From the NCBI RefSeq assembly GCF_000376245.1, contig NZ_AQXM01000064.1:1-64000 (forward strand): a DNA stretch of 64,000 bases, read 5' to 3'. Position numbers and translations under genes: made by a program. The notes beneath the pieces are model-generated. The model did no database searches, had not been told where the DNA came from, and saw only the letters and a list, made by a program, of their open reading frames with translations. This document shows, piece by piece, positions 38,726 to 48,593 of this stretch (its first letter is position 1; each line of letters begins with the position of its first letter). This DNA comes from Acaricomes phytoseiuli DSM 14247 (lineage in GTDB: Bacteria > Actinomycetota > Actinomycetes > Actinomycetales > Micrococcaceae).

Positions 38726-39706
38726 TCAGAGCGCCTGTGCAGGAGTTGCCACCACTCCGGCCAGTACACCCATACCGGCATGAGCAGCGAGCACCGCAGG
38801 CAGCTGTATCAGCAGTGTCTCGGTCGCGGCCGGCACTCTGGCCCGCATCCGCTCCAGCAGCTGCTGCGCCTGCTCCGGGTTACCGAAGTACTGGATCCCG
38901 AGGATCTGCTCCTCGGAATTCCTGGCGAAGCTCTCCCCGATCAGCTCCTCGAGTTTGGCTTCGGCGCGGGCCGATGAACGCACTCTTTCCAAGGGAACTA
39001 CCTTGCCCTCGGCGATGCCGAGGATCGGTTTGATGGCCAGCATCGTGCCGAGCCAGGAGGCCGCTGCACCGATTCTGCCGCCCCGGCGCAACTGCTCCAG
39101 AGAGGGCACGGAGAAGAACATCTCGCTGCTGTCCCAGACCGACCGAGCGGCCAGCAGCACTTGCTCGGCGCTGCCCTGCTGCCGCGCGGCAGCGACTGCT
39201 GCGCGCACTCCCAGTCCCAGCGCCAGGGCCACCGTCCGGGAGTCGACGACATCGATCCTAATGTCGGGGAACCGGCTGGCGGCGAGCCGGGCGGCCTCCA
39301 CGGTTCCGGACAGTTCCGCGGACAGATGCAGGGAGACGATGTTCCGGTAGCCGAGTGCGATCAAGTCCTGGTAGGTCTTCTCGAATTGCCCTGGTGAAGG
39401 CCGGGAAGTCGATACCGGCCAGCCCGCGGCCAGGGCTACGCTCAGCAGTCCGGACAGCTCCGGATCGCCTTCCTGGTAGACCTCGCCGGAGACGATCACG
39501 GGCATCGGCACGATGCTGAGCCGCCCTTCCACAAGGTCATCACCGGGCTGTTGCAGCGGGAAGGCAGCAGCCGAATCCGTGACCACGGCGACCGCCGGAG
39601 GCGCGGCGGGCGAGGCTCCAGCAGGCTCAGCCGCAACCGCTGCAGAACCGCGCCGCCGCCAGAACGGCAGCGGCTTCGCCGGATGCTGACCAGCTGGCAC
39701 GATCAC
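38726..39706 (-). CDS. DegV family fatty-acid-binding protein
   Basis: A 326-residue DegV protein, a family of fatty-acid-binding subunits that present lipids to fatty-acid kinase. The conserved start [13 protein letters not shown], the loop [36 protein letters not shown] and [14 protein letters not shown] are visible. The first 35 residues form an extra Ala/Pro-rich tail. The GTG start overlaps the leuS stop by four bases. Confidence 0.93.
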   Translation of the reverse strand: MIVPAGQHPAKPLPFWRRRGSAAVAAEPAGASPAAPPAVAVVTDSAAAFPLQQPGDDLVEGRLSIVPMPVIVSGEVYQEGDPELSGLLSVALAAGWPVSTSRPSPGQFEKTYQDLIALGYRNIVSLHLSAELSGTVEAARLAASRFPDIRIDVVDSRTVALALGLGVRAAVAAARQQGSAEQVLLAARSVWDSSEMFFSVPSLEQLRRGGRIGAAASWLGTMLAIKPILGIAEGKVVPLERVRSSARAEAKLEELIGESFARNSEEQILGIQYFGNPEQAQQLLERMRARVPAATETLLIQLPAVLAAHAGMGVLAGVVATPAQAL

Positions 39707-42279
39707 ACCAGGACTATATTGACCAGTTTAGGAGCGCGGACGATTACGGTGCGGATCTCTTGACCTTCCAGGAATCGCTGCACTTGCGCGGAGCCGAGGG
39801 CTGCGCTGCGCAGCTCCTCCTCTGAAATATCTGGGGCGACCTCCAGCCGATCCCGGACCTTGCCCTGAACCTGGACCACCGCGGTCACCGTGCTCTGCAC
39901 CAGAAGGGCTTCATCCACCACCGGCCAGTGCGCTCTGGCGACGAAACCCTGATGACCGAGTGTCGCCCACATATCCTCGGCGGTGTACGGGGCGAAGAGA
40001 CTCAGCAGGATCGCCACCGCCTCCGCTGCCTCGCGCACCGCGGGATCAGCCGCACCGGGGCCGCTATCGATGGCTTTCCGGGCGGCGTTGACGAGCTCCA
40101 TGGCTTTGGCGACGACCACATTGAACTTATGCGCCTCCAGGAGCTCCGCGGCCTCGGCAATCGTCCGGTGCGTCACCGAACGCAGCGAGCGATCACCCGC
40201 ACCGGGCTCGGCACCGTAGGGACTGCTGACGTCCTGAGCCAGGCGCCAGGCCCTCGCCAGGAACTTCACCGCGGCAGCCGGAGAGACATCCGCCCAATCC
40301 ACATCGTCCTCCGGCGGGGAGGCGAAAACCATGGTGAGCCGTACCGCATCGACGCCGAAGCGCTCGATCTGCTCCCCCAGGTCCACCCCGTTGCCCAGCG
40401 ATTTGCTCATCGCCTTGCCCCCGTTGAGGACCTGGCCCTGATTGAGCAGCGCCCGGAACGGCTCGGTGGCCTCGAGTAAACCCATATCGTGCAGGACTTT
40501 GGTGATAAACCGGCTGTAGAGCAGATGCAGAATAGCGTGCTCCACACCCCCCACGTACTGATCCACCGGCATCCAGCGATTGGCCTGCTCCGGGTCGAAG
40601 GCGGCTTCAGCGTCGTCCGGGGAGGTGTACCGCAGGAAATACCAGGAAGAGTCCACGAAGGTGTCCATCGTGTCCGTGTCCCGTTCCGCCGGGCCCCCGC
40701 AGGCAGGGCAGGGAACTTCCACCCAGTCCCGCAATGCGGCCAGTGGAGAAGTGCCCTGCGGCGCGAGCTGCTCCCCTTTGACGCCTTCCGGCAGCCGGAC
40801 CGGCAGCTGCTCGTCCGGAACCGGCACCTCCCCGCAGTCCGGGCAGTGCACGATCGGAATCGGAGCACCCCAGAAGCGCTGCCGGCTAACCAGCCAGTCC
40901 CGCAGCCGGTAATTCGTGGTGGAGCCGCCGACGCCCTGGTCCGCGAGCAGCTCGATGGCGGCGCGCTTGGCTTCTTCCGTGCTCAGTCCGTCGAGCGGGC
41001 CGGAGCCGATGAGCACACCGTCGCCCGAGGCGGCCTGGCCGCTCTGCGCGGGATCAGCTACTCTTCCCCCGGCTTCCCCGGCCTGCTGGGATTCTTGAGT
41101 TCCCTGAGCCTCGATGACAAGGCGGACCGGCAGGTCGAAGATCCTGGCGAAATCGAGATCCCGCTGGTCATGCGCGGGGACCGCCATCACCACTCCGGTG
41201 CCGTAGTCCGCCAGAACATAGTCGGCCGCCCAGATCGGCAGCCGCTCCCCGGTCAGCGGGTTGATCGCATAGCGCCCCAGGAAAACCCCGGTCTTCTGCC
41301 GTTCGGTGGATTGCCGTTCGATCTCCGTCAGCTGCTTGACCTGCTCTTGATAAGCGCGGAGCTCTCCTTCGAGTTCCGGGGTCACCAGCTCTTCGGCCAG
41401 GGCAGTGTCCGGGGCGACGACGAAGAACGTCACCCCGTAGAGCGTATCCGGACGCGTGGAGAAGACCGTGACGCGCCGTGGGGCCCCGGTTTCGGAGTCG
41501 CTGAACCCGTCGATATCAAAGTCGATGCTCGCACCCTGGGAACGGCCGATCCAGTTCCGCTGCATAGCCAGGACCCGCTCCGGCCAGTGCCCTTTGAGCT
41601 GTGCCATATCGTCCAGCAGCCGGTCCGCGTAGTCGGTGACCCGGAAATACCACTGGTTCAGGTTCTTCTTGGTGACCGGGGTGCCGCAGCGCTCGCAGGC
41701 ACCGTTAACCACCTGCTCATTAGCCAGCACTGTCTGGTCCTTGGGGCACCAGTTGACCGGAGAGTTCTTCCGGTACGCCAGGCCTCTTTCGAAGAGCCGC
41801 AGGAAGAGCCATTGCGTCCAACGGTAGTATTCCGGATCCGAGGTGTGCAGCCGCCGGTCCCAGTCGACGCTGATCGCGTACTTCTTGAACGATGCCGCCT
41901 GAGTCTCGATATTGGCGTAGGTCCACTCGGCGGGGTGCGCATTGCGCTTGATCGCCGCGTTCTCTGCGGGCAGGCCGAAGGAATCCCAGCCGATCGGATG
42001 CAGGACGTCGAAGCCCCTGAGCCGCCGGTACCGGGCGACGACATCGCCGATCGCGAAGGCCTCGGCGTGACCCATATGCAGATCCCCGGAGGGGTAAGGG
42101 AACATATCGCAGACGTAGTAGCGCTCTCGGGAGCCGTCATCGAGCGGAGCGAAGAGCTTGGCCTCTTCCCACAGCGGGAGCCAGTGGGCCTCTATCGCGG
42201 ACGGATCGTAACTGCGCTGTGTTTCAGTGTTGCGCTGTGTTTCAGTGTTGTGCTGGGCTTCAGTTCCCTGCTGACTCAC
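39703..42279 (-). CDS. leuS: Leucyl-tRNA synthetase
   Basis: Charges tRNA-Leu. The 858-residue class I enzyme has the HIGH-type motif in [15 protein letters not shown], a CP1 editing domain, a zinc-ribbon-like region with [10 protein letters not shown] and CPACGGPAE, the KMSKS motif [15 protein letters not shown] and a C-terminal anticodon-binding domain. The N-terminal 23 residues before [11 protein letters not shown] contain a tandem NTETQR repeat encoded by duplicated 18-base units. Confidence 0.97.
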   Translation of the reverse strand: MSQQGTEAQHNTETQRNTETQRSYDPSAIEAHWLPLWEEAKLFAPLDDGSRERYYVCDMFPYPSGDLHMGHAEAFAIGDVVARYRRLRGFDVLHPIGWDSFGLPAENAAIKRNAHPAEWTYANIETQAASFKKYAISVDWDRRLHTSDPEYYRWTQWLFLRLFERGLAYRKNSPVNWCPKDQTVLANEQVVNGACERCGTPVTKKNLNQWYFRVTDYADRLLDDMAQLKGHWPERVLAMQRNWIGRSQGASIDFDIDGFSDSETGAPRRVTVFSTRPDTLYGVTFFVVAPDTALAEELVTPELEGELRAYQEQVKQLTEIERQSTERQKTGVFLGRYAINPLTGERLPIWAADYVLADYGTGVVMAVPAHDQRDLDFARIFDLPVRLVIEAQGTQESQQAGEAGGRVADPAQSGQAASGDGVLIGSGPLDGLSTEEAKRAAIELLADQGVGGSTTNYRLRDWLVSRQRFWGAPIPIVHCPDCGEVPVPDEQLPVRLPEGVKGEQLAPQGTSPLAALRDWVEVPCPACGGPAERDTDTMDTFVDSSWYFLRYTSPDDAEAAFDPEQANRWMPVDQYVGGVEHAILHLLYSRFITKVLHDMGLLEATEPFRALLNQGQVLNGGKAMSKSLGNGVDLGEQIERFGVDAVRLTMVFASPPEDDVDWADVSPAAAVKFLARAWRLAQDVSSPYGAEPGAGDRSLRSVTHRTIAEAAELLEAHKFNVVVAKAMELVNAARKAIDSGPGAADPAVREAAEAVAILLSLFAPYTAEDMWATLGHQGFVARAHWPVVDEALLVQSTVTAVVQVQGKVRDRLEVAPDISEEELRSAALGSAQVQRFLEGQEIRTVIVRAPKLVNIVLV
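42213..42266. repeat. Tandem 18-bp repeat at the 5' end of leuS
   Basis: An 18-base unit (TGCGCTGTGTTTCAGTGT) occurs twice exactly at 42213-42230 and 42231-42248, with a degenerate third copy at 42249-42266. On the minus strand it encodes the repeated NTETQR peptide before the conserved start of LeuS. Confidence 0.85.
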
Positions 42280-42362
42280 GTCGTGTGTTCCTCATATCTT
42301 CATGTCTTTATCTTGCAGTGCTGACTGTCAGACACAGCCCCGTCACTATCAGCCCTAATACT

Positions 42363-42402
42363 ACTAACGACCAATAATGACCACTAATAACCACTAACGC
42401 GC
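42363..42402. repeat. Four direct 10-bp repeats upstream of putA
   Basis: ACTAACGACC, AATAATGACC, ACTAATAACC and ACTAACGCGC follow one another exactly at a 10-base period, close to one helical turn. They lie in the 295-base space between the divergent leuS and putA genes. Regularly phased repeats fit cooperative binding of a regulator on one face of the DNA, but no regulator is identified. Confidence 0.7.
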
Positions 42403-42406
42403 CTTG

Positions 42407-42426
42407 TTCGCGCGCATGCGCGCGAA
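42407..42426. promoter_or_regulatory. 20-bp perfect palindrome upstream of putA
   Basis: TTCGCGCGCATGCGCGCGAA is a perfect, purely alternating-core palindrome four bases after the direct repeats and about 150 bases before the putA start. It could be an operator; the repeated CG/GC steps also favour Z-DNA. Role unproven. Confidence 0.6.
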
Positions 42427-42574
42427 GGGTCTAATCTAGAGGGGCGTAGGGCAGGCATGGTCTCAGTCCAGCTGCCCTGCTCATGCCGAGGAGGAGTGCT
42501 CCCACGGCAATCAGGCCATCCCGCACTGTGATCACTTCTGCGGCCTTGGCCGAGTAAGTAGAAGGTCGACATCA

Positions 42575-45500
42575 ATGACTTCTTCGCCAACTTCTCTAGA
42601 TTCATCTGCTACTGCTCTGGGCGACGCCGCTACCGTCCTCGTTCAGCGGTGGATCGATGCCAGTAGCAAGAATCATAAGAGCCAGCAGGGCAATCAGAAT
42701 CCAGGCCTGCGATCCACTAAATCCGCGGCCCTCCTCGCCGAGGTGTTGAAAGACCAGAACGGCCTGGATTTCACCCTCGGCTTCGTAGACCGCGTGGTCC
42801 GGCCGGAGGATCAGCGCGTCGCCGCCCGCAGCCTAGCTCGGTTGGCCCAGCAGACCCCGGAGTTCCTGCCCTGGTACATGAAAGCCGCGGTTCGCCTTGG
42901 CGGCACCCTCGCCCCCGTGCTTCCAACGGTAGTTGTGCCGATCGCCAAAGCCGTCTTGCGCCGCATGGTGGCGCATCTAATCGTCGACGCCCGGCCCAGG
43001 CAGCTGGGCGCTGCCATCGCCAAACTGCGCCGGGAGGGCACCCGGCTCAATATCAATCTGCTCGGCGAAGCCGTGCTGGGCGATAAGGAAGCCGATGCCC
43101 GCCTGGCCGGCACCCGGCAGCTCTTGCAGCGCCCCGATGTCGACTATGTCTCGATCAAGGTTTCCTCGGTGGTTTCGCAGCTGAATATGTGGGCCTTCGA
43201 TGAATCGGTGCAGCGGATCACCAAGCGTCTTCTGCCGCTTTATCTGGAAGCCGCTCAGGCCACTGCCGCGGGAACGCCCAAGTTCATTAACCTGGATATG
43301 GAAGAGTACCGGGATCTGGATCTCACCGTCGCGGTCTTCAAGGAGATCCTGGCTCATCCGGAGCTAAAGTCTTTCGAGGCGGGCATCGTGTTGCAGGCGT
43401 ACCTGCCGGATGCGCTCGCAGCTCTGCAGGATCTCACCCGCTGGTCCCAGGAACGGCAGGCTGCCGGAGGCACTGGCATCAAAGTCCGGCTGGTCAAAGG
43501 TGCGAACCTGGCGATGGAACAGGTCGATGCGGATATCCACGGCTGGGCACTGGCCACGGTGGCGTCTAAGCAGGCTGCCGACACCAACTACAAGCTGTGC
43601 CTGGACTGGGCTCTGCAGCCGGCGAACGCCGCCGCGGTGAGGCTGGGCGTGGCCGGGCACAACCTTTTCGATATCGCCTATGCGCATCTGCTCGCCGAAG
43701 CCCGTGGCGTCACTGATCGGGTTGAATTCGAAATGCTGCTGGGCATGGCCGAAGATCAGACCGAAGCTGTCCGGCAGGACGTCGGCTCGCTGCTGCTCTA
43801 CACACCGGTGGTCAAGCCTCAACAATTCGATGTGGCGATCAGCTATCTGATCCGCAGACTCGAGGAGAACGCCAGCTCGGAGAACTTCATGTCGGCCGTT
43901 TTCGAGCTCGGCACCGACCAGAGGCTGTTCGAACGAGAGAAGCAACGCTTCCTGGCCTCGCTGGCGAAGATGGACCCTAACGGCCCGGTACCGCAGCCGA
44001 ATCGGCAGCAGGATCTCGCCCGGGCTCCTGAGTCGAGGCCGGGCGAATTCGTCAGCGCCACGGATTCGGACCCGGCGCTGCCGCTGGTGCGGGCTTGGGG
44101 GCGCGAGGTTCTGGCCAAGGTTCCAGGATCCCGCCTGGGCAAAGACACCCTGGCCGACTCCGCCTATCAGAGCAGCGAAGAAGTAGAGGAACTGATCACC
44201 CGAACCGCGCACGTGCAGCCCGGCTGGGCTGAGCTCGGAGGCTCCGGCAGGGCCGCGGTGCTGCGACTGGCCGCGCAGGAGCTATCGGCTCGCCGCGGTG
44301 AGCTCATCGAAGTCTCTGCCAGTGAAACCGGTAAAGTCCTGGCCGAAGCCGATGTCGAGATCAGCGAAGCCGTCGATTTCGCGAATTACTATGCGCTGAG
44401 CGCGGAGCGGCTGGAACAGGTGTCTGGAGCCCGGTTCGTCCCGTCGAAGCTCACGGTGGTGACTCCGCCCTGGAACTTCCCGATCGCGATCACGGCCGGG
44501 TCCATCCTGGCGCCGCTCGCGGCCGGCAGTGCGGTGATCATCAAACCGGCACCGCAGGCACGGCGCTGCGCCGCTATTGTGGTCAAAGCCATCTGGGCTG
44601 CCCTGGACGCTTCCGGCGTCTGCCGGGATGTGCTGATCCTGGCCGATGTCGAGGAAGGGCCGATCGGGCAGCACCTGATCTCGCACCAGAACGTAGACCG
44701 GGTGATCCTCACCGGTGCCTACGAGACCGCCGAGCTCTTCCGTTCCTGGCGCGATGACCTGCCGCTGCTCGCGGAGACCAGTGGTAAGAACGCGATCATC
44801 GTCACCCCCAGCGCGGATCCGGATCTGGCCGCCAAGGACGTCGTGAAATCTGCTTTCGGCCATGCTGGCCAGAAGTGCTCGGCGGCCTCCCTGGTCATCC
44901 TGGTCGGCTCGATGGCCGAATCCGAACGCTTCCGGAACCAGCTGATCGATGCCGCGAGCTCCCTGAAGGTCGGGCTCCCGGAGCACCCCGAAACCGAAAT
45001 GGGGCCGATCATCGAGCCCGCCGCGGGGAAGCTCGCCAGCGCTCTGACCACGCTGGGCGAAGGCGAGTCCTGGCTGGTGAAACCCAGGAAACTGGATGAT
45101 TCCGGGCGCCTCTACTCCCCCGGTGTGCGCACTGGAGTCCGGCCCGGCAGCTACTATCACCTCACCGAGTTCTTCGGCCCGGTGCTGGGGATCATGACGG
45201 CTCGCAACCTCGAAGAGGCCATCGAACTCCAGAACGCTTCGGCTTATGGTCTGACCGCTGGCCTGCACACCATGGATCCGGCGGAGCTGACGCTCTGGCT
45301 GGATCGGGCTCAGGCGGGGAATCTCTACGTGAACCGCGGTATCACCGGGGCTATCGTGCAGCGCCAGCCCTTCGGCGGTTGGAAGCGATCCTCGGTGGGC
45401 GCCGGGGCCAAAGCCGGCGGCCCGAACTATCTCGTGCATCTGGGCGACTGGGCTCCGCAGGAACTACCCGCCGACCGCGCGCAGGTTCCTTTACGGCCTG

Positions 45501-46096
45501 CAGTCGAACAGGCCTTCACCGCGGTCAAGGACAGCCTCGAGACCGCCGAAGCGCAATCTCTGCGCCGCGCCCTGGGCGATGATGCCGTGCAGTGGGCCGC
45601 TGAGTTCGGCGTGGCCAAGGATGTCTCCGGCCTGAGCGCGGAGCGCAATGTCTTCCGCTACCTGCCCGTGCCGGTGGAGATCCGAGGCGGCTCGGCAGCC
45701 GCGCCCGCGCAGGTGCTGCGCATCGCCGCGGCCGGGTATCTGGCCGGGAGCCCGGTCAGCGTCTCCCTGGCCGCAGCGCCCACCCAGCAGCTGCGCAACG
45801 GACTGATCCAGCTCGGCGCGGAGCTCAAGACGGAGGAGACCGCGGCCTGGGCTCAGCGGGTCGCCCAACGCGGTGCTATCAGAGTTCGGCTCATCGGAGA
45901 CGCTGAGGCGCAGGAGCACCGTGCACTGCTGAAGGCCTCCGACGGCAGCCCTGAGCTGGCGGTCTACACTGGCGACGTCACTGAAGCCGGGCGCGTGGAA
46001 CTGCTCCCGTTCCTGCACGAGCAGGCGGTGAGCATCACGGCGCATCGCTTCGGCAACCCCGATAACATCTCCGATACCGTACTGCCCACGGCATAG
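42575..46096 (+). CDS. putA: Bifunctional proline dehydrogenase / delta-1-pyrroline-5-carboxylate dehydrogenase
   Basis: Oxidises proline to glutamate using FAD and then NAD. The 1173-residue protein has a PRODH barrel (about 90-440; KVRLVKGANLAMEQVDADI is characteristic), then an aldehyde dehydrogenase domain (about 510-990) with PPWNFPIAI, catalytic Glu734 (LLAETSG) and catalytic Cys768 (GHAGQKCSAA). About 180 C-terminal residues form an ALDH-superfamily-like extension. No N-terminal ribbon-helix-helix DNA-binding domain is visible, so it is not a trifunctional PutA. GAAGG precedes the ATG. It is followed by a 40-bp terminator shared with glpK. Confidence 0.96.
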   Translation: MTSSPTSLDSSATALGDAATVLVQRWIDASSKNHKSQQGNQNPGLRSTKSAALLAEVLKDQNGLDFTLGFVDRVVRPEDQRVAARSLARLAQQTPEFLPWYMKAAVRLGGTLAPVLPTVVVPIAKAVLRRMVAHLIVDARPRQLGAAIAKLRREGTRLNINLLGEAVLGDKEADARLAGTRQLLQRPDVDYVSIKVSSVVSQLNMWAFDESVQRITKRLLPLYLEAAQATAAGTPKFINLDMEEYRDLDLTVAVFKEILAHPELKSFEAGIVLQAYLPDALAALQDLTRWSQERQAAGGTGIKVRLVKGANLAMEQVDADIHGWALATVASKQAADTNYKLCLDWALQPANAAAVRLGVAGHNLFDIAYAHLLAEARGVTDRVEFEMLLGMAEDQTEAVRQDVGSLLLYTPVVKPQQFDVAISYLIRRLEENASSENFMSAVFELGTDQRLFEREKQRFLASLAKMDPNGPVPQPNRQQDLARAPESRPGEFVSATDSDPALPLVRAWGREVLAKVPGSRLGKDTLADSAYQSSEEVEELITRTAHVQPGWAELGGSGRAAVLRLAAQELSARRGELIEVSASETGKVLAEADVEISEAVDFANYYALSAERLEQVSGARFVPSKLTVVTPPWNFPIAITAGSILAPLAAGSAVIIKPAPQARRCAAIVVKAIWAALDASGVCRDVLILADVEEGPIGQHLISHQNVDRVILTGAYETAELFRSWRDDLPLLAETSGKNAIIVTPSADPDLAAKDVVKSAFGHAGQKCSAASLVILVGSMAESERFRNQLIDAASSLKVGLPEHPETEMGPIIEPAAGKLASALTTLGEGESWLVKPRKLDDSGRLYSPGVRTGVRPGSYYHLTEFFGPVLGIMTARNLEEAIELQNASAYGLTAGLHTMDPAELTLWLDRAQAGNLYVNRGITGAIVQRQPFGGWKRSSVGAGAKAGGPNYLVHLGDWAPQELPADRAQVPLRPAVEQAFTAVKDSLETAEAQSLRRALGDDAVQWAAEFGVAKDVSGLSAERNVFRYLPVPVEIRGGSAAAPAQVLRIAAAGYLAGSPVSVSLAAAPTQQLRNGLIQLGAELKTEETAAWAQRVAQRGAIRVRLIGDAEAQEHRALLKASDGSPELAVYTGDVTEAGRVELLPFLHEQAVSITAHRFGNPDNISDTVLPTA

Positions 46097-46107
46097 GCAC
46101 GAAGAAA

Positions 46108-46147
46108 ACAGCAGCCGGCCCGGGGAATTCCCCGGGCCGGCTGCTGT
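46108..46147. terminator. Bidirectional terminator between putA and glpK
   Basis: A 40-base perfect palindrome (arms 46108-46127 and 46128-46147; GC-rich with a central GAATTC). The minus strand continues into U-rich sequence (A-run 46105-46108), which suits glpK. putA, arriving from the other side, could also end here. Confidence 0.88.
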
Positions 46148-46178
46148 CTAAGAGCTTGCTTCAGAACCGTCTCAGCGG

Positions 46179-47702
46179 TCAGCGCACGTCCTCATCGACC
46201 CAGTCCATGGACTTGGCCACTGCTTTCTTCCAGAGCCGCAGCTGACGATCCCGCTCGGCTTCCTCCAGCTGCGGCTCCCAGCGCTTGTCCTCCGCCCAGT
46301 TGGCGGAGAGCTCGCCGAGGCCCTGCCAGAAGCCCACGGCCAAACCCGCGGCATAGGCGGCGCCGAGCGCTGTGGTCTCGGTGACCCGGGGGCGGATCAC
46401 CGGAACGCCGAGGATATCCGCCTGGAACTGCATGAGTTCGTCGTTGGCGACCATACCGCCGTCGACCTTCAGCTCGGTCAGGGGAACCCCGGAATCCGCA
46501 TTCACAGCGTCCAGGACTTCGCGAGTCTGGAAGGCCGTGGCCTCCAGCGCTGCCCGGGCGATGTGGTTCTTATTGACGTAGCGGGTCATCCCGACGATGG
46601 CGCCACGAGCGTCAGAGCGCCAGTAAGGGGCGAAGAGTCCCGAGAACGCCGGGACGATGTAGACCCCGCCGTTGTCCTCGACGGATGCGGCGAGTTTCTC
46701 CACCTCCGGGGCGCTGGAGATCATGCCCAGATTGTCCCGCAGCCACTGGATGAGCGAGCCAGCCACCGCGATGGAGCCTTCGAGCGCGTAGTGGGTGGGC
46801 TGGTCGCCGATCTTGTACCCGACGGTTGTCAGCAGACCGTTCTTGGAGCGGACGATCTCCTCCCCCGTGTTGAAGATCAGGAAGCAGCCGGTGCCGTAGG
46901 TGTTCTTGGCCTCACCGCTGTCGAAAGCGGCCTGGCCGAAGGTGGCCGCCTGCTGATCGCCCAGGATCCCGGCCACCGGGACCTCGCGCAGCAGCTGCGA
47001 AGTGTGCACCGTGCCGTAGACCTCGGAAGAGGATTTGATCTCCGGAAGCATCGAGGCGGGCACCCCGAAGGCCTCCAGGATGTCCTGATCCCAACTGAGC
47101 GTCTCCAGGTTCATGAACAGGGTGCGCGAGGCGTTCGTGACATCGGTGATGTGCACGCCGCCGTCGGTTCCGCCGGTCAGATTCCAGGTCACCCAGCTAT
47201 CGGTCGTGCCGAAGAGCAAATCTCCCGCCTCAGCTTTCTGCCGGGCTCCTTCGACGTTATCCAGGATCCACTTGATCTTGGTTCCGGAGAAGTAAGTCGC
47301 CAGTGGCAGGCCCACGATGTCTTTGAACCGCTCGAGCCCGGCATCGCCGCCCTGGGCCGCGAGTTCATCGACGATGTCCTGAGTGCGGGTATCCTGCCAG
47401 ACGATCGCGTTGTACACCGGCTCACCCGTGGTCTTATCCCAGACCACCGCGGTTTCCCGCTGATTGGTAATACCCACGGCTTCGATATCGTGCCGGGTGA
47501 GGTTGGCCTTCGACAGCGCGGTGCCGATCACTTCCCGGACATTCCCCCAGATCTCTACCGGATCGTGCTCGACCCATCCGGCTTTGGGGAAGATCTGCCT
47601 GTGCTCTTTCTGGCCGGTGGAGACGATATCGCCCGCGTGATCGAAGACGATGGCCCGGCTGCTCGTGGTGCCCTGGTCGATGGCAATAACATATTTCGGC
47701 AT
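46179..47702 (-). CDS. glpK: Glycerol kinase
   Basis: Phosphorylates glycerol with ATP. The 507-residue FGGY-family protein starts [18 protein letters not shown], contains the glycerol-site [29 protein letters not shown] and the C-terminal ATP-binding [19 protein letters not shown], and has the signature GLAVGFW. It lies 65 bases downstream of glpF in the leftward glpD-glpF-glpK cluster. Confidence 0.97.
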   Translation of the reverse strand: MPKYVIAIDQGTTSSRAIVFDHAGDIVSTGQKEHRQIFPKAGWVEHDPVEIWGNVREVIGTALSKANLTRHDIEAVGITNQRETAVVWDKTTGEPVYNAIVWQDTRTQDIVDELAAQGGDAGLERFKDIVGLPLATYFSGTKIKWILDNVEGARQKAEAGDLLFGTTDSWVTWNLTGGTDGGVHITDVTNASRTLFMNLETLSWDQDILEAFGVPASMLPEIKSSSEVYGTVHTSQLLREVPVAGILGDQQAATFGQAAFDSGEAKNTYGTGCFLIFNTGEEIVRSKNGLLTTVGYKIGDQPTHYALEGSIAVAGSLIQWLRDNLGMISSAPEVEKLAASVEDNGGVYIVPAFSGLFAPYWRSDARGAIVGMTRYVNKNHIARAALEATAFQTREVLDAVNADSGVPLTELKVDGGMVANDELMQFQADILGVPVIRPRVTETTALGAAYAAGLAVGFWQGLGELSANWAEDKRWEPQLEEAERDRQLRLWKKAVAKSMDWVDEDVR

Positions 47703-47767
47703 ACTGAGCTCCTTCGTGATGCCTGCTGTAGTCGCTGTTATCTGGAGTGGAAGGGATCAGCCGCGGG

Positions 47768-48526
47768 TCACTGGACCCAGAGCGAGACCGCCGGCGCCAG
47801 GAGCGCGGCGATGGTTCCGCCGAGCATCGGGCCGACGATGGGAACCCATGAGTAGGACCAATCGCTGGAACCCTTGCCTTTGATCGGCAGGATGGCGTGC
47901 GCGATCCGCGGGCCGAGATCACGGGCCGGGTTGATGGCGTAGCCCGTGGGGCCACCGAGCGAGGCGCCGATACCGACAACGAGCAGGGCGACGGCGAGCG
48001 GGCCGAGCGCGGTGGGCGTTCCGGCGAAGAGCAGCACCACGAAGACCAGCACGAAAGTGGCGATCACCTCGGAGACCAGGTTCCAGCCGTAGTTGCGGAT
48101 CGCCGGGCCGGTCGCGAAGACACCGAGTTTCGCCCCGGCCGCCGGCTCGGCGTCGAAGTGCTGCTTATAGGCCAGCCAGCACAGGATCGCACCGACGATG
48201 GCGCCGAGCAGTTGCGCGCTAATGTAGAGCGCGATGGTGCCGCCGTTGATGGCTACCCCGGGGATGAATTCCTGCTCGCCGGAGAGCAGCTTGTTGATCG
48301 CCACACCGACGGTCACGGCCGGATTCAGATGCGCACCGGACTTGAACGCGACGTAGACACCCGCGAAGACGCCGAGACCCCAGCCGAAGTTGACCATCAG
48401 GGTGCCGCCGCTGAAGCCCTTCGTACCTTTGAGCGCAACGTTGGCCACAACACCGGTACCCAGGAGAATCAGAATGGCTGTGCCAAAAAATTCGGAGAGG
48501 AAGATCTCCAGTAGATTCATCGTCAT
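47768..48526 (-). CDS. glpF: Glycerol uptake facilitator (aquaglyceroporin)
   Basis: A membrane channel of the MIP family. The 252 residues give six helices and two half-helices carrying the pore motifs HLNPAVTVG and YAINPARDLGPR. The Asp after the second NPA marks glycerol-conducting aquaglyceroporins rather than water channels. Met3 is a possible alternative start. The gene sits between glpD and glpK. Confidence 0.96.
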   Translation of the reverse strand: MTMNLLEIFLSEFFGTAILILLGTGVVANVALKGTKGFSGGTLMVNFGWGLGVFAGVYVAFKSGAHLNPAVTVGVAINKLLSGEQEFIPGVAINGGTIALYISAQLLGAIVGAILCWLAYKQHFDAEPAAGAKLGVFATGPAIRNYGWNLVSEVIATFVLVFVVLLFAGTPTALGPLAVALLVVGIGASLGGPTGYAINPARDLGPRIAHAILPIKGKGSSDWSYSWVPIVGPMLGGTIAALLAPAVSLWVQ

Positions 48527-48593
48527 CGACCCTTCAAATGTAAATAAAAGGAAAAGAAGCCCGTCAGGGAGGCTGGTCCGCCGGCGACTCCGG

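Noticed and set aside
40489-42324. Long open frame of over 600 codons opposite leuS, and similar ones opposite putA (44282-45439), qcrB and metK/coaBC (56395-58467)
   Set aside because: They lie entirely antisense to well-recognised genes, have Arg/Gly/Pro/His-rich compositions typical of antisense frames in GC-rich DNA, and match no family.
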